A stretch of 64,000 nt of DNA, from positions 1-64,000 of the forward strand of contig NZ_QKXH01000005.1 in NCBI RefSeq assembly GCF_003254745.1. The letters run 5' to 3'. Each line of letters starts with the position of its first letter. Position 1 is the stretch's first letter. The notes under the pieces are model-generated. The model saw only the letters and a list, made by a program, of their open reading frames with translations. It did not search any database and was not told the origin of the DNA. Positions 35,701-43,076 of this stretch are shown here, piece by piece. The translations under genes and the position numbers were made by a program. Source of the stretch: Flavobacterium aquariorum. Its GTDB lineage: Bacteria; Bacteroidota; Bacteroidia; Flavobacteriales; Flavobacteriaceae.

Positions 35701-36089
35701 AGAAAACTGCGACGATTCAGAAAAGTGTAATTGCTATTAATAAAGGGAATGGCAATTTTCAGGTTAAGGCGCTTCCAAAAGAAGTTCAGTTCTCATGCGT
35801 AAATGCTATTTCTGTAACGGATGTGAATAAAGATGGAATCTTTGATCTCGTTCTGGGGGGGAATCAATATGAATTCAAACCTCAATTCGGAAGAATGGAT
35901 GCCAATTGTGGAAGTGTGCTTTTAGGAAACAAATCAGGTTCTTATTCATGGTTGCCTTATAACCAATCAGGTTTCTTTTTGAAAGGAGAAGTTAAGCACA
36001 TTCAAACTTTGAAGAATAAAAACAAAGGAGTTTCAATACTGACAGTTACAAATGATAATGCCCCAAAAATATTTAAGAGCAATGAATAA
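32772..36089 (+). CDS. CRTAC1-type FG-GAP/VCBS repeat lipoprotein with ASPIC/UnbV domain (first copy)
   Basis: The 1105-residue protein has a lipoprotein signal (Cys18 in FSNCSKEN). A first beta-propeller of FG-GAP/VCBS blades (about 50-510) repeats a calcium-loop pattern such as GDINNDGLSDVFF and DYDKDGDLDVYI. An ASPIC/UnbV domain follows (about 517-600: SRGFQSS, VIWPNGKYQT), then a second propeller (about 640-1100) with GDINGDGNDDVFIGG. Proteins of this kind occur beside SusC/SusD pairs in Bacteroidetes; ligand and role are not established, and binding of a sugar or protein at the cell surface is the usual guess. It is followed by a paralogue with an 8-bp overlap. No clear promoter was found in the 166 bp before it. 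Confidence 0.85.
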   Translation: MHNRVVLFSLFIIIFSNCSKENSANENSLFTKLESSETGINFVNEVKNGKNMNIFKYRNFYNGGGVAIGDINNDGLSDVFFTSNLGENKLYLNKGSFKFQDISKSSGIVISKSWSTGVEMIDINGDGLLDIFVCNAGNGIDAKRKSELFINNGNLTFTEKAAEYNLADTGITTHAAFFDYDKDGDLDVYILNNSFIPVSSLNYSNKRELRDKDWAVSDILKGGGDKLMRNDNGKFVDVSEAAGIYGSLIGFGLGVTVGDVNGDLYPDIYISNDFYERDYLYINNKNGTFSEQIQGWTSHTSQSSMGADMADINNDGKPDIFVTDMLPEGDERLKTTTSFDNYDLFRRKLNLDFFYQYMQNTLQLNNGNNQFLEIANYAGVAKTDWSWGALIFDMDNDGYKDIYVCNGINNDLTNQDFMDFFANGIIQRMAVTGKKEQMENIIGKMPSTPIPNYAFRNNKDLTFTNEITNWGLDTPSFSNGAAYGDLDNDGDLDLIVNNVNQEAFVFQNNSEKKKDNHFVKVKLKGDNQNKFAIGSVVELFSGKETLRQELIPSRGFQSSIDYVMTFGIGTKKIDSLQVIWPNGKYQTIKKVANNSTVNLNIADATLNYTIKKPNVKPLFSEKPSSFLTHKENDYIDFDYEGLISKMLSQEGPSLAVGDINGDGNDDVFIGGAKGMSGNIYLSKGNDTFSITKQTDLVADADYEDTAASFFDVDNDGDQDLMVGSGGNEKADQANYKNRLYLNNGKGVFTKSKTNIPTTNNNVSVITACDYDNDGDMDVFVGSRSVPGIYGIDPKQLFLENDGKGNFSNATDKKAFKLNEVGMITDAVWEDIDNDGKKDLIVVGDWMAPRIFKNTGRRLVDFKSNLINFSGFWNAVSCVDLNNDGKKDLVLGNKGTNTSYKATDKNPMRMFVNDFDNNGTIEQITTRSIDGRDMPLHLKKELAGQIPSIKKKNLSYAEYAKKSFQEIFAQDVVDNSIQKTATIQKSVIAINKGNGNFQVKALPKEVQFSCVNAISVTDVNKDGIFDLVLGGNQYEFKPQFGRMDANCGSVLLGNKSGSYSWLPYNQSGFFLKGEVKHIQTLKNKNKGVSILTVTNDNAPKIFKSNE

Positions 36090-39000
36090 GTTTTATAGTT
36101 TAGGAATAGTTGCATTGCTTATGTTGAGTTGTTCGGAAAAACAAGATCGTTTGTTCGAAAAATTAGATTCTGCCACTAGCAACATTACTTTTAAAAATGA
36201 ATTATTGGAGTCAAAAAACATCTCGATATTAGATTACCTCTATTATTACAATGGTGGAGGTGTTGCCTTGGGAGATATTAATAAAGATGGTTTGGTAGAT
36301 ATTTATTTTACTTCAAACCAGGGGAAAAATAAATTGTATCTCAACAAAGGCAATAATAAATACGAGGATATTTCAAAAAAAGCAGGAGTTGAAAGCGAAA
36401 GCGATTGGAACACGGGAACGGTGATGGCAGATGTAAATGGAGATGGTTATCTCGATATTTATGTCTGTGCTGTTGTTGGGATTAATGGTTTTGAAGGACA
36501 TAACGAGTTATTTATTAACAACAAAAACAATACGTTTACCGAAAGCGCAGCCGAGTACGGTTTAGATCTAGATAATTACAGTACATCGGTGGCATTTTTT
36601 GACTATGATTTAGATGGAGATTTGGATATGTATTTGTTAAATCATGCTGTGCATTCAGAGTTGTCTTTTGGGAACGCCAATATTCGAAATAATAGGAACT
36701 ACGAATGCGGTGATAAATTATTTAGAAACGACAATGGAAAATTTGTTGATGTAAGTGCTCAAGCAGGAATTTTTGGTGGAGCCAATGGTTATGGATTAGG
36801 TATCGCTGTTTCTGATTTTAATTTAGATGGTTATCCAGACATTTATATCGGAAATGACTTTCACGAAGACGATTATTATTACCTCAATAATGGAGATGGA
36901 ACTTTTACGGAAAGTCTGAAAAGCTATTTTGGTCACACCAGTAGGTTCTCGATGGGTGTAGATGTAGCCGATATAAATCATGATGGTTTTCCCGATATAA
37001 TGTCATTGGATATGCTTCCGGAAGACGAGAAAGTTTTAAAATCATCTTTGGGAGACGATAACGTCCAAATGTTGAAATTGAGAACCGAAAAGTATGGTTA
37101 TCATAATCAATATACCCGAAATATGTTGCAAATAAATCAAGGAGGAAAACATTTTACAGAAACGGCCTTGTTGAGTGGCGTGGCAGCAACCGACTGGAGT
37201 TGGAGTGCCTTGTTCGCCGATTATAATCAAGATGGAGAACAGGATATATTTGTATGTAACGGAATTCCAAAAAGACCAAATGATTTGGATTATGTGAAGT
37301 ACTTTTCGAATGAACAGGTCAAAAGGAAGATAGGCTCGACGAAATTATTAGACAAAGAGGCATTAAAAAAAATGCCAGCTGGTAATGTGACCAACTTTGT
37401 TTTTGAAGGGTCATCTGATCTTCAATTTGTAAACAAATCAGATCAATGGATTGAGAATGATTCCATAATTTCAAATGGAAGCGGTTATGCCGATTTGGAT
37501 AATGACGGAGATTTGGATGTGGTAACGAATAACATCAACGATATTGCATCGGTTTACATCAATCAAACGAATAACAAATCTCATTATTTAAAAGTAAAAC
37601 TTCAATTTACAGGGAAAAATACTTATGGAATTGGTGCCAAAGTGATCTCTTATTCAAAAGGAAAAAAACAATTCAAAGAATTGCAAACGACGAGAGGTTT
37701 TCAATCATCGTCAGAGCCGATGCTTCATTTTGGATATGGAAAAATTGCAGTTATTGATTCTCTGGTTGTAATTTGGCCTGATAAAACGTATCAGACCTTA
37801 AAAAATGTCAAGTGCGATCAAACGTTGGCCATAAAAGCAAATGCCAATAGAAAAGCATTTGATTATCAAAAATTGCATCCAACCGTTATTCCTGTTTTTA
37901 AGAAAGTTGAAACTGGATTAGGTATTGATTTTACCCATCAGGAGAATGATTATATTGATTTTGTATACCAAAAATTAATTCCTTACGGACGTTCCGATAG
38001 AGGACCTGCGGCAGCAATTGGAGATTTAAATGGTGATGGCAAAGAAGATATCTTTTTTGGTGGATCGAAAGGAAAAAAAGCGGCAATTTATATTCAAAAC
38101 ACAAATGGATTTTCGGAAAAAGGATATTCCGAAATCGAAAAGGATTCTATTTTTGAAGATGCTTCTGCCGTAATTGGTGACTTTAATAACGACAAAATAA
38201 ATGATTTGTTTGTGGCTTCGGGAGGTGGAGAAAATGCTTCGAACTTGCAAGATCGATTATATGTTGCCAAAGGTAATCAATTGATAAATTCTGTTTTGCC
38301 TGATCTTTCTCAAAATGCATCAGTGGTCAAAGCTTTTGATTATGATAAAGATGGAGATTTAGATTTGTTTATTGGCAATAATTCATTGAATAATAGATTC
38401 GGAAGTACTTCAGACTGTTATTTATTAAAAAACAATAAAGGGGTATTTGCATTAGCGGAAGCGAAAACTTTTGAAGGTATTGGGATGGTTACTGACGCTG
38501 TTTTTAGTGATTTCAACAAAGATGGTAAAGTCGACTTAATCGTTGTTGGTGAATGGATGAAACCGACCTTTTTTGCTAATAAAAAGGGGAAATTTGTTAA
38601 TGTAACTGAAACTGTTTTTCCTGAAAAAAGCAACGGTTTGTATCAATCGATTATTCCATTTGATATAGATAATGATGGAGATCAAGATTATTTGGTAGGA
38701 AACTGGGGAATGAATTCTAAGTTTAAAGCATCGCAAGAATTTCCTATGAAAATGTATTACGATGATTTTGATAAAAATGGAACTTATGAAACAATTTTAG
38801 CCAAAGAAAAAAACGGAAAATATTATACAATATTAGGACTTGATGAACTAGTGGAAGAGTTTAGTGGTTTGCTGAAAAAGAAATTCAACAGTTACAAATC
38901 TTTTGCAGGAAAACCACTTGAAGAAGTTTTTGATATGAAAATGCTCGAACAGGGGAAATTGTATGAAGTACATAACTTGAAATCGGGCTATCTGAGAAAT

Positions 39001-39342
39001 GATAACGGGAAATTTGCTTTTGTTTCTTTTGCCAATAAAATGCAAGTGTCTCCTATTACAAGTTTTGTGAAATCCAATTTTGATAGCGATTCAAAAGAAG
39101 AAGTTTTTGCTGCTGGGAATTATTTTGGAGTTACACCTTATCACAGCCGATTTGACGGATTCTCTGGAGCATTAATCAAAGATGAGAAAACAATATTCTT
39201 AGGCAGTCAAATAGGAATTGACTTGACCCAGAAAGCGGTGCGACACGTGGATGTCATTCGTTTTAACGGTAAAAAATACTTATTGGTTACTATAAATAAT
39301 AAGAAAGCTGAGGTTTACGAATTACCGATGAGTTCTAATTAA
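36082..39342 (+). CDS. CRTAC1-type FG-GAP/VCBS repeat lipoprotein with ASPIC/UnbV domain (second copy)
   Basis: The ATG at 36082 is chosen over 36052 because it yields a proper lipoprotein signal (MNKFYSLGIVALLMLSCSEK, Cys17). The layout is that of the preceding paralogue: first FG-GAP propeller (about 45-495), ASPIC/UnbV domain (about 500-580, with TTRGFQSSSEP and VIWPDKTYQT) and second propeller (about 615-1085). The two proteins share order and motifs throughout but have clearly diverged, so the duplication is old. The start overlaps the stop of the first copy by 8 bp, suggesting coupled translation and perhaps a heterodimer (inference). The haloperoxidase-like gene follows after 33 bp. 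Confidence 0.85.
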   Translation: MNKFYSLGIVALLMLSCSEKQDRLFEKLDSATSNITFKNELLESKNISILDYLYYYNGGGVALGDINKDGLVDIYFTSNQGKNKLYLNKGNNKYEDISKKAGVESESDWNTGTVMADVNGDGYLDIYVCAVVGINGFEGHNELFINNKNNTFTESAAEYGLDLDNYSTSVAFFDYDLDGDLDMYLLNHAVHSELSFGNANIRNNRNYECGDKLFRNDNGKFVDVSAQAGIFGGANGYGLGIAVSDFNLDGYPDIYIGNDFHEDDYYYLNNGDGTFTESLKSYFGHTSRFSMGVDVADINHDGFPDIMSLDMLPEDEKVLKSSLGDDNVQMLKLRTEKYGYHNQYTRNMLQINQGGKHFTETALLSGVAATDWSWSALFADYNQDGEQDIFVCNGIPKRPNDLDYVKYFSNEQVKRKIGSTKLLDKEALKKMPAGNVTNFVFEGSSDLQFVNKSDQWIENDSIISNGSGYADLDNDGDLDVVTNNINDIASVYINQTNNKSHYLKVKLQFTGKNTYGIGAKVISYSKGKKQFKELQTTRGFQSSSEPMLHFGYGKIAVIDSLVVIWPDKTYQTLKNVKCDQTLAIKANANRKAFDYQKLHPTVIPVFKKVETGLGIDFTHQENDYIDFVYQKLIPYGRSDRGPAAAIGDLNGDGKEDIFFGGSKGKKAAIYIQNTNGFSEKGYSEIEKDSIFEDASAVIGDFNNDKINDLFVASGGGENASNLQDRLYVAKGNQLINSVLPDLSQNASVVKAFDYDKDGDLDLFIGNNSLNNRFGSTSDCYLLKNNKGVFALAEAKTFEGIGMVTDAVFSDFNKDGKVDLIVVGEWMKPTFFANKKGKFVNVTETVFPEKSNGLYQSIIPFDIDNDGDQDYLVGNWGMNSKFKASQEFPMKMYYDDFDKNGTYETILAKEKNGKYYTILGLDELVEEFSGLLKKKFNSYKSFAGKPLEEVFDMKMLEQGKLYEVHNLKSGYLRNDNGKFAFVSFANKMQVSPITSFVKSNFDSDSKEEVFAAGNYFGVTPYHSRFDGFSGALIKDEKTIFLGSQIGIDLTQKAVRHVDVIRFNGKKYLLVTINNKKAEVYELPMSSN

Positions 39343-39375
39343 CAAAAAACTATTCAAAATTTAATAATATATAAT

Positions 39376-40728
39376 ATGAAGTCTAAATTATATACGATAG
39401 CAGCAGTTTGTTTGCTTTTTATTTCATGTGGAAAACAAGAAAAAATAGTTGTGTCAGCTAGTGATTTCCGTGCTGCGGTTGATACCGTTTCAGAAATAAT
39501 GATTCATGATATTTTTTCTCCTCCAGTAGCTAGTAGAATATATGCGTATCCAAATATTGCAGCTTATGAAGTTATTGCCCAAAACAGCAAAACATATTCT
39601 AGTTTACAAGGTCAGTTGAATGGACTGGATTCTATTCCAACATTGGATTCTAAAGCAGGTGTAAACCAAAAGTTGGCTGCGATAATTGCACACATGGAAG
39701 TAAGCAAGCAATTGATTTTCTCTGAAGATGCATTGGAGAAATTTAGAGACAGTTTGTATAAAAAATGGGAAGGTGAAAATTCAAAAGAATTTGAAGTTTC
39801 CAAAGAGTATGGATTGAAAGTTGCCGAGCGTATTAAAAAATGGATGGGGAAAGATAATTACAAGCAAACAAGAACCTTGCCTAAATTTTCAGTTTTTGCG
39901 AGTCAACCTGGAAGATGGCAACCCACTCCACCAGCTTATATGGATGGAGTTGAGCCGCATTGGGGAGAGATAAGAACGATGGTTTTGGATTCGGCGTCAC
40001 AGTTTAAACCGACTGCAGCAATACCTTTTTCATTAGATAAAAAGTCAGCTTATTTCAAGGAAGTAATGGAGATATATAATATAAGTCTAAAAATTTCTGA
40101 AGGATTAAAAAAATCGGAGGAATCTAAAAGCAATCCAGTTCCAGAGGAATCAAAAGTTGCCGTTTTTTGGGATTGTAACCCTTATGTGACCGTAAGTCAA
40201 GGTCACATGATGTTTGCCAAAAAGAAGAATACTCCAGATGCACACTGGATTGGTATAACCAAAATTGCATGTGTAAAAACCAATGCCGATTTTGAAAAAA
40301 CTGTTTACGCTTACACCAAGACATCAATAGGGATTTTTGAGTCATTTATCAGTTGTTGGGACGAGAAATACAAAAGTAATATGGTACGTCCTGAAACGGT
40401 AATCAATCAGAATATTGATGAGAATTGGAAACCCTTGTTACAGACGCCTCCGTTTCCTGAATATACAAGTGGACATTCTGTAGTTTCAACTTGTTCGGCA
40501 GCACTTTTAACCACCATTTTTGGAGATAATTTTGCTTTTGTAGATGATTCAGAAATTCCTTTTGGATTACCAAAAAGAAACTTTACATCTTTTAAAGCAG
40601 CGGCAAAAGAAGCGGCAAATAGTAGAATGTATGGAGGAATCCATTACAGAGCTGCGGTTGAAAATGGAGTTGTTCAAGGTCAAAATATAGGGGATTTTAT
40701 TATTTCAAAATTGAAGATGCTTAAGTAA
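39376..40728 (+). CDS. Vanadium-dependent haloperoxidase / PAP2-type phosphatase lipoprotein (second)
   Basis: A 450-residue lipoprotein (Cys19 in LFISCGKQEK). The vanadate/phosphate pocket is complete: Lys331 and Arg338 (K-x6-RP), Ser365-Gly366-His367 (YTSGHS), Arg417 and His423 (SRMYGGIHYRAA). It is related to the enzyme at 11557-13113 but shorter, and the region before the pocket has little similarity. The Asp that follows the last motif in the other protein (HYRSD) is Ala here. It sits between the CRTAC1 pair and a GyrI-like gene (2-bp gap), in the transcription unit downstream of susCD. Whether it oxidises halides or removes phosphate cannot be told from the sequence. Confidence 0.85.
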   Translation: MKSKLYTIAAVCLLFISCGKQEKIVVSASDFRAAVDTVSEIMIHDIFSPPVASRIYAYPNIAAYEVIAQNSKTYSSLQGQLNGLDSIPTLDSKAGVNQKLAAIIAHMEVSKQLIFSEDALEKFRDSLYKKWEGENSKEFEVSKEYGLKVAERIKKWMGKDNYKQTRTLPKFSVFASQPGRWQPTPPAYMDGVEPHWGEIRTMVLDSASQFKPTAAIPFSLDKKSAYFKEVMEIYNISLKISEGLKKSEESKSNPVPEESKVAVFWDCNPYVTVSQGHMMFAKKKNTPDAHWIGITKIACVKTNADFEKTVYAYTKTSIGIFESFISCWDEKYKSNMVRPETVINQNIDENWKPLLQTPPFPEYTSGHSVVSTCSAALLTTIFGDNFAFVDDSEIPFGLPKRNFTSFKAAAKEAANSRMYGGIHYRAAVENGVVQGQNIGDFIISKLKMLK

Positions 40729-40730
40729 TT

Positions 40731-41642
40731 ATGAAAAGTAAAATTATATTGGGTTTTAGCTTATTGCTATCGTTTTTTTTGATTTGGTATCTGTTTATAA
40801 AAGAAAGCGATTATACGATTTCATTTACTGTTAAAGCAGCAACAGGGACTGTTTTTCAGGGAATTAAAGAGTGGAGTGCCACTCAATTGGAGAAAGAGAA
40901 AGAAAATTATAAAATAATTGAAAAAAATAATTTTGATTTTATTAAACAAAGAATGACTAAGGGCAATTCTCAAATTGATTACACTTGGGAAATGGTTTCC
41001 ATAAATGATTCCATGACTAAAGTAAATGTGAGTGTAAAAGAATTGGGGCATGGACTTTATAATAAAATTACAGCTCCATTTTGCAACACGCCATTCAAAG
41101 TAAGTCAAATAAAAAAAATAAAGTCTTTTAAAGAGGGTTTAAATGACCATATTTCGAAATTTAAATATAAAATTGATGGACTAGGTTCGTCAAAAGAAGA
41201 GTTTGTAGCGTACCTATCATTAAAAAGTGTTTTGCAAACCAAAGCGCAAACCATGATTGAGAATGATGGAGTAATTACTGGATTTCTTCAAACACATAAT
41301 ATTAAAATTATAGGAAGACCCTATGTTGAGGTTTTAAAATGGGATTTTGAAAAGGAAACCCTTGATTTTAATTATTGTTTTCCAATTAATAGAAATACAA
41401 AAATCATTGCTGATAATGATGTAAAGTTTAAAACAATTCCGGCAATGAAAGGTTTGAAAGCGACTTATTTTGGTAACATGAGAACTTCGGATCGTTCTTG
41501 GTTTGCGTTGTTAGATTATGCAAAAAAGAATGGTTATGAGCTAAATAATAAACCATTGGAACATTTTTTTGCAAATCCTTTTGACGGAGGAGATGAACTT
41601 ACTTGGAAGACAGAAGTCATCATTCCTTTCGGAAAAAAATAA
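40731..41642 (+). CDS. Membrane-anchored SRPBCC plus GyrI-like effector-binding domain protein
   Basis: The 303-residue protein starts with one membrane segment (about 5-20, ILGFSLLLSFFLIWYLF), followed by a START/SRPBCC-like region (about 28-145, SFTVKAATGTVFQGIKEW) and a C-terminal GyrI/AraC-effector-binding-like domain (about 160-303), with RPYVEVLKWDFEKETLDFNY, GLKATYFG and the end ELTWKTEVIIPFGKK. GyrI-like domains usually bind small hydrophobic or aromatic molecules. There is no DNA-binding domain, so it is not a regulator in the usual sense. It is the last gene before the operator pair at 41664-41700 and is almost contiguous with the haloperoxidase gene. Function unknown; domain calls are from motif resemblance. 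Confidence 0.6.
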   Translation: MKSKIILGFSLLLSFFLIWYLFIKESDYTISFTVKAATGTVFQGIKEWSATQLEKEKENYKIIEKNNFDFIKQRMTKGNSQIDYTWEMVSINDSMTKVNVSVKELGHGLYNKITAPFCNTPFKVSQIKKIKSFKEGLNDHISKFKYKIDGLGSSKEEFVAYLSLKSVLQTKAQTMIENDGVITGFLQTHNIKIIGRPYVEVLKWDFEKETLDFNYCFPINRNTKIIADNDVKFKTIPAMKGLKATYFGNMRTSDRSWFALLDYAKKNGYELNNKPLEHFFANPFDGGDELTWKTEVIIPFGKK

Positions 41643-41663
41643 TTTCTCGATCCTTTTTGCTTT

Positions 41664-41700
41664 ACGAAAACGTTTTTGGTGTTTTCGAAATCGATTTCGA
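41664..41700. promoter_or_regulatory. LacI-type operator pair upstream of the sucrose-type module
   Basis: ACGAAAACGTTTTTGG (41664-41679) matches the strong operator at 13 of 16 positions, and TCGAAATCGATTTCGA (41685-41700) is a perfect palindrome that differs only at two symmetric positions. Centres are 21 bp apart. The pair lies just after the stop of the GyrI-like gene and 66 bp before the MFS start. Confidence 0.7.
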
Positions 41701-41733
41701 TTTTATATTATGTTTTAATTGTTTGTATAGAAT

Positions 41734-41741
41734 TACTTTTA
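41734..41741 (+). promoter_or_regulatory. Candidate -7 box of the sucrose-type module
   Basis: TACTTTTA differs from TAnnTTTG at one position. It is 34 and 55 bp downstream of the two operator ends, the same distances as at the other regulated promoters. It is followed by TATTAACTAA, also found in the susC leader. ATTGTTTG at 41718-41725 is an alternative box. Confidence 0.45.
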
Positions 41742-41765
41742 ATTAAATATTAACTAAACCACGGC

Positions 41766-43076
41766 ATGAATTTTAAAGCAAAAATGAGTTTTTGGCAAAT
41801 TATTAATATGAATGTTGGTTTTTTTGGCATTCAGTATAGTTTCGGATTACAACAAAGTGCCGTAAATCCAATTTATGATTTTCTTGGGGCAAGTCCTGAC
41901 CAACTCCCAATTCTTAATTTGGCGGGACCGCTAACTGGATTATTGATTCAACCCATAATTGGTGCTTTGAGTGATAAAACCTGGTCTCCAAAATTTGGAG
42001 GAAGACGTAAGCCTTATTTTTTTATAGGTGCATTGGTGTGTAGTTTGGCTCTATTTCTTTATCCTTTTAGCAGTTCGTTATGGATGGCTGCTGGTTTACT
42101 GTGGATATTAGATGTAGGAAATAATACCGCAATGGAACCGTATCGGGCTTTTATTGCCGATAAGCTGGATGAGTCGCAACAACCAACCGGTTTTCAGGCA
42201 CAAAGTTTTTTTACAGGTTTTGGGCAAACGTTAGCTAATGTTTCATTATTTATTTTCCCACTAATTTTTATTGGAACAACAGGAAAATTGCCAACTTGGG
42301 TTTTTGCATCCTTTTTTCTGGGCTCCATTTGCTCTATTGGGTCGGTTTGGTGGAGTTCATATACAACCAAGGAAATTCCTCCATCAGAAGAGGAGTTAAA
42401 AATCATGCAATCGGAATCACTAAATGTTTTTACTCCATTTATTGATATTGCAAAAGCAGTAAAGCACATGCCTAAAGTAATGTGGCAACTTGCACTAGTT
42501 TATTTATTTCAATGGTATGCACTTTTTTGTTATTGGCAAAATTCATCAAAAAGCATAGCACTTTCCGTTTGGCATACGACACCTCAAAAAGACATGAAAT
42601 TGTATGGAGAAGCGGTAAGTTGGACGGGTTTAGTAAATGGCTGGTATAATGTAGTGACTTTTTTGGTTGCCTTTGCATTGGTCTATTTTGCAAAAAAGTA
42701 TTCAGCAAAAATGGTTCATTTTACCTGCTTGATTTTGGCCGCAATTGGATTTTTACTTTTTCCCCATATTGAGAATAAGTATTTGTTATTTCCTGCCATA
42801 ACCGGTTTTGGAATCGGTTGGGCTAGCATGATGGGAATTCCATATCTAATGGTTGTTTCACAAATCCCTAAAGAGCGATATGGTGTTTATATGGGAATCA
42901 TTAATATGATGATTGTAATCCCAATGTTTATCCAGACTATTAGTTTTGGGTATATTTTAAAGCATTTTTTAAATAATGATCCTCGATTGGCAATAACATT
43001 TGCCGGAGTTTTATTAGTTTTAAGTGCTGTCTTTACTCTATTTATCGCAACAAAAAAAGAAAGTATAAGTGAATAA
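41766..43076 (+). CDS. MFS permease of the sucrose/maltose type
   Basis: A 436-residue, twelve-helix carrier. After helix 2 it carries SDKTWSPKFGGRRKPY, closely resembling the loop of plant-type sucrose transporters and related glycoside carriers, followed by AMEPYRAFIAD in helix 4. These features separate it from the sugar-porter permease of the other operon. It probably imports sucrose, or another disaccharide, intact across the inner membrane. The next gene, an invertase/debranching-like glycosidase, starts inside its last codons (8-bp overlap, GTG start), so import and hydrolysis are coupled. The promoter region carries the paired LacI-type operators. Confidence 0.82.
   Translation: MNFKAKMSFWQIINMNVGFFGIQYSFGLQQSAVNPIYDFLGASPDQLPILNLAGPLTGLLIQPIIGALSDKTWSPKFGGRRKPYFFIGALVCSLALFLYPFSSSLWMAAGLLWILDVGNNTAMEPYRAFIADKLDESQQPTGFQAQSFFTGFGQTLANVSLFIFPLIFIGTTGKLPTWVFASFFLGSICSIGSVWWSSYTTKEIPPSEEELKIMQSESLNVFTPFIDIAKAVKHMPKVMWQLALVYLFQWYALFCYWQNSSKSIALSVWHTTPQKDMKLYGEAVSWTGLVNGWYNVVTFLVAFALVYFAKKYSAKMVHFTCLILAAIGFLLFPHIENKYLLFPAITGFGIGWASMMGIPYLMVVSQIPKERYGVYMGIINMMIVIPMFIQTISFGYILKHFLNNDPRLAITFAGVLLVLSAVFTLFIATKKESISE

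Noticed and set aside
36052..36081. Upstream start for the second CRTAC1 gene
   Set aside because: The extra ten residues precede a complete lipoprotein signal beginning at 36082.
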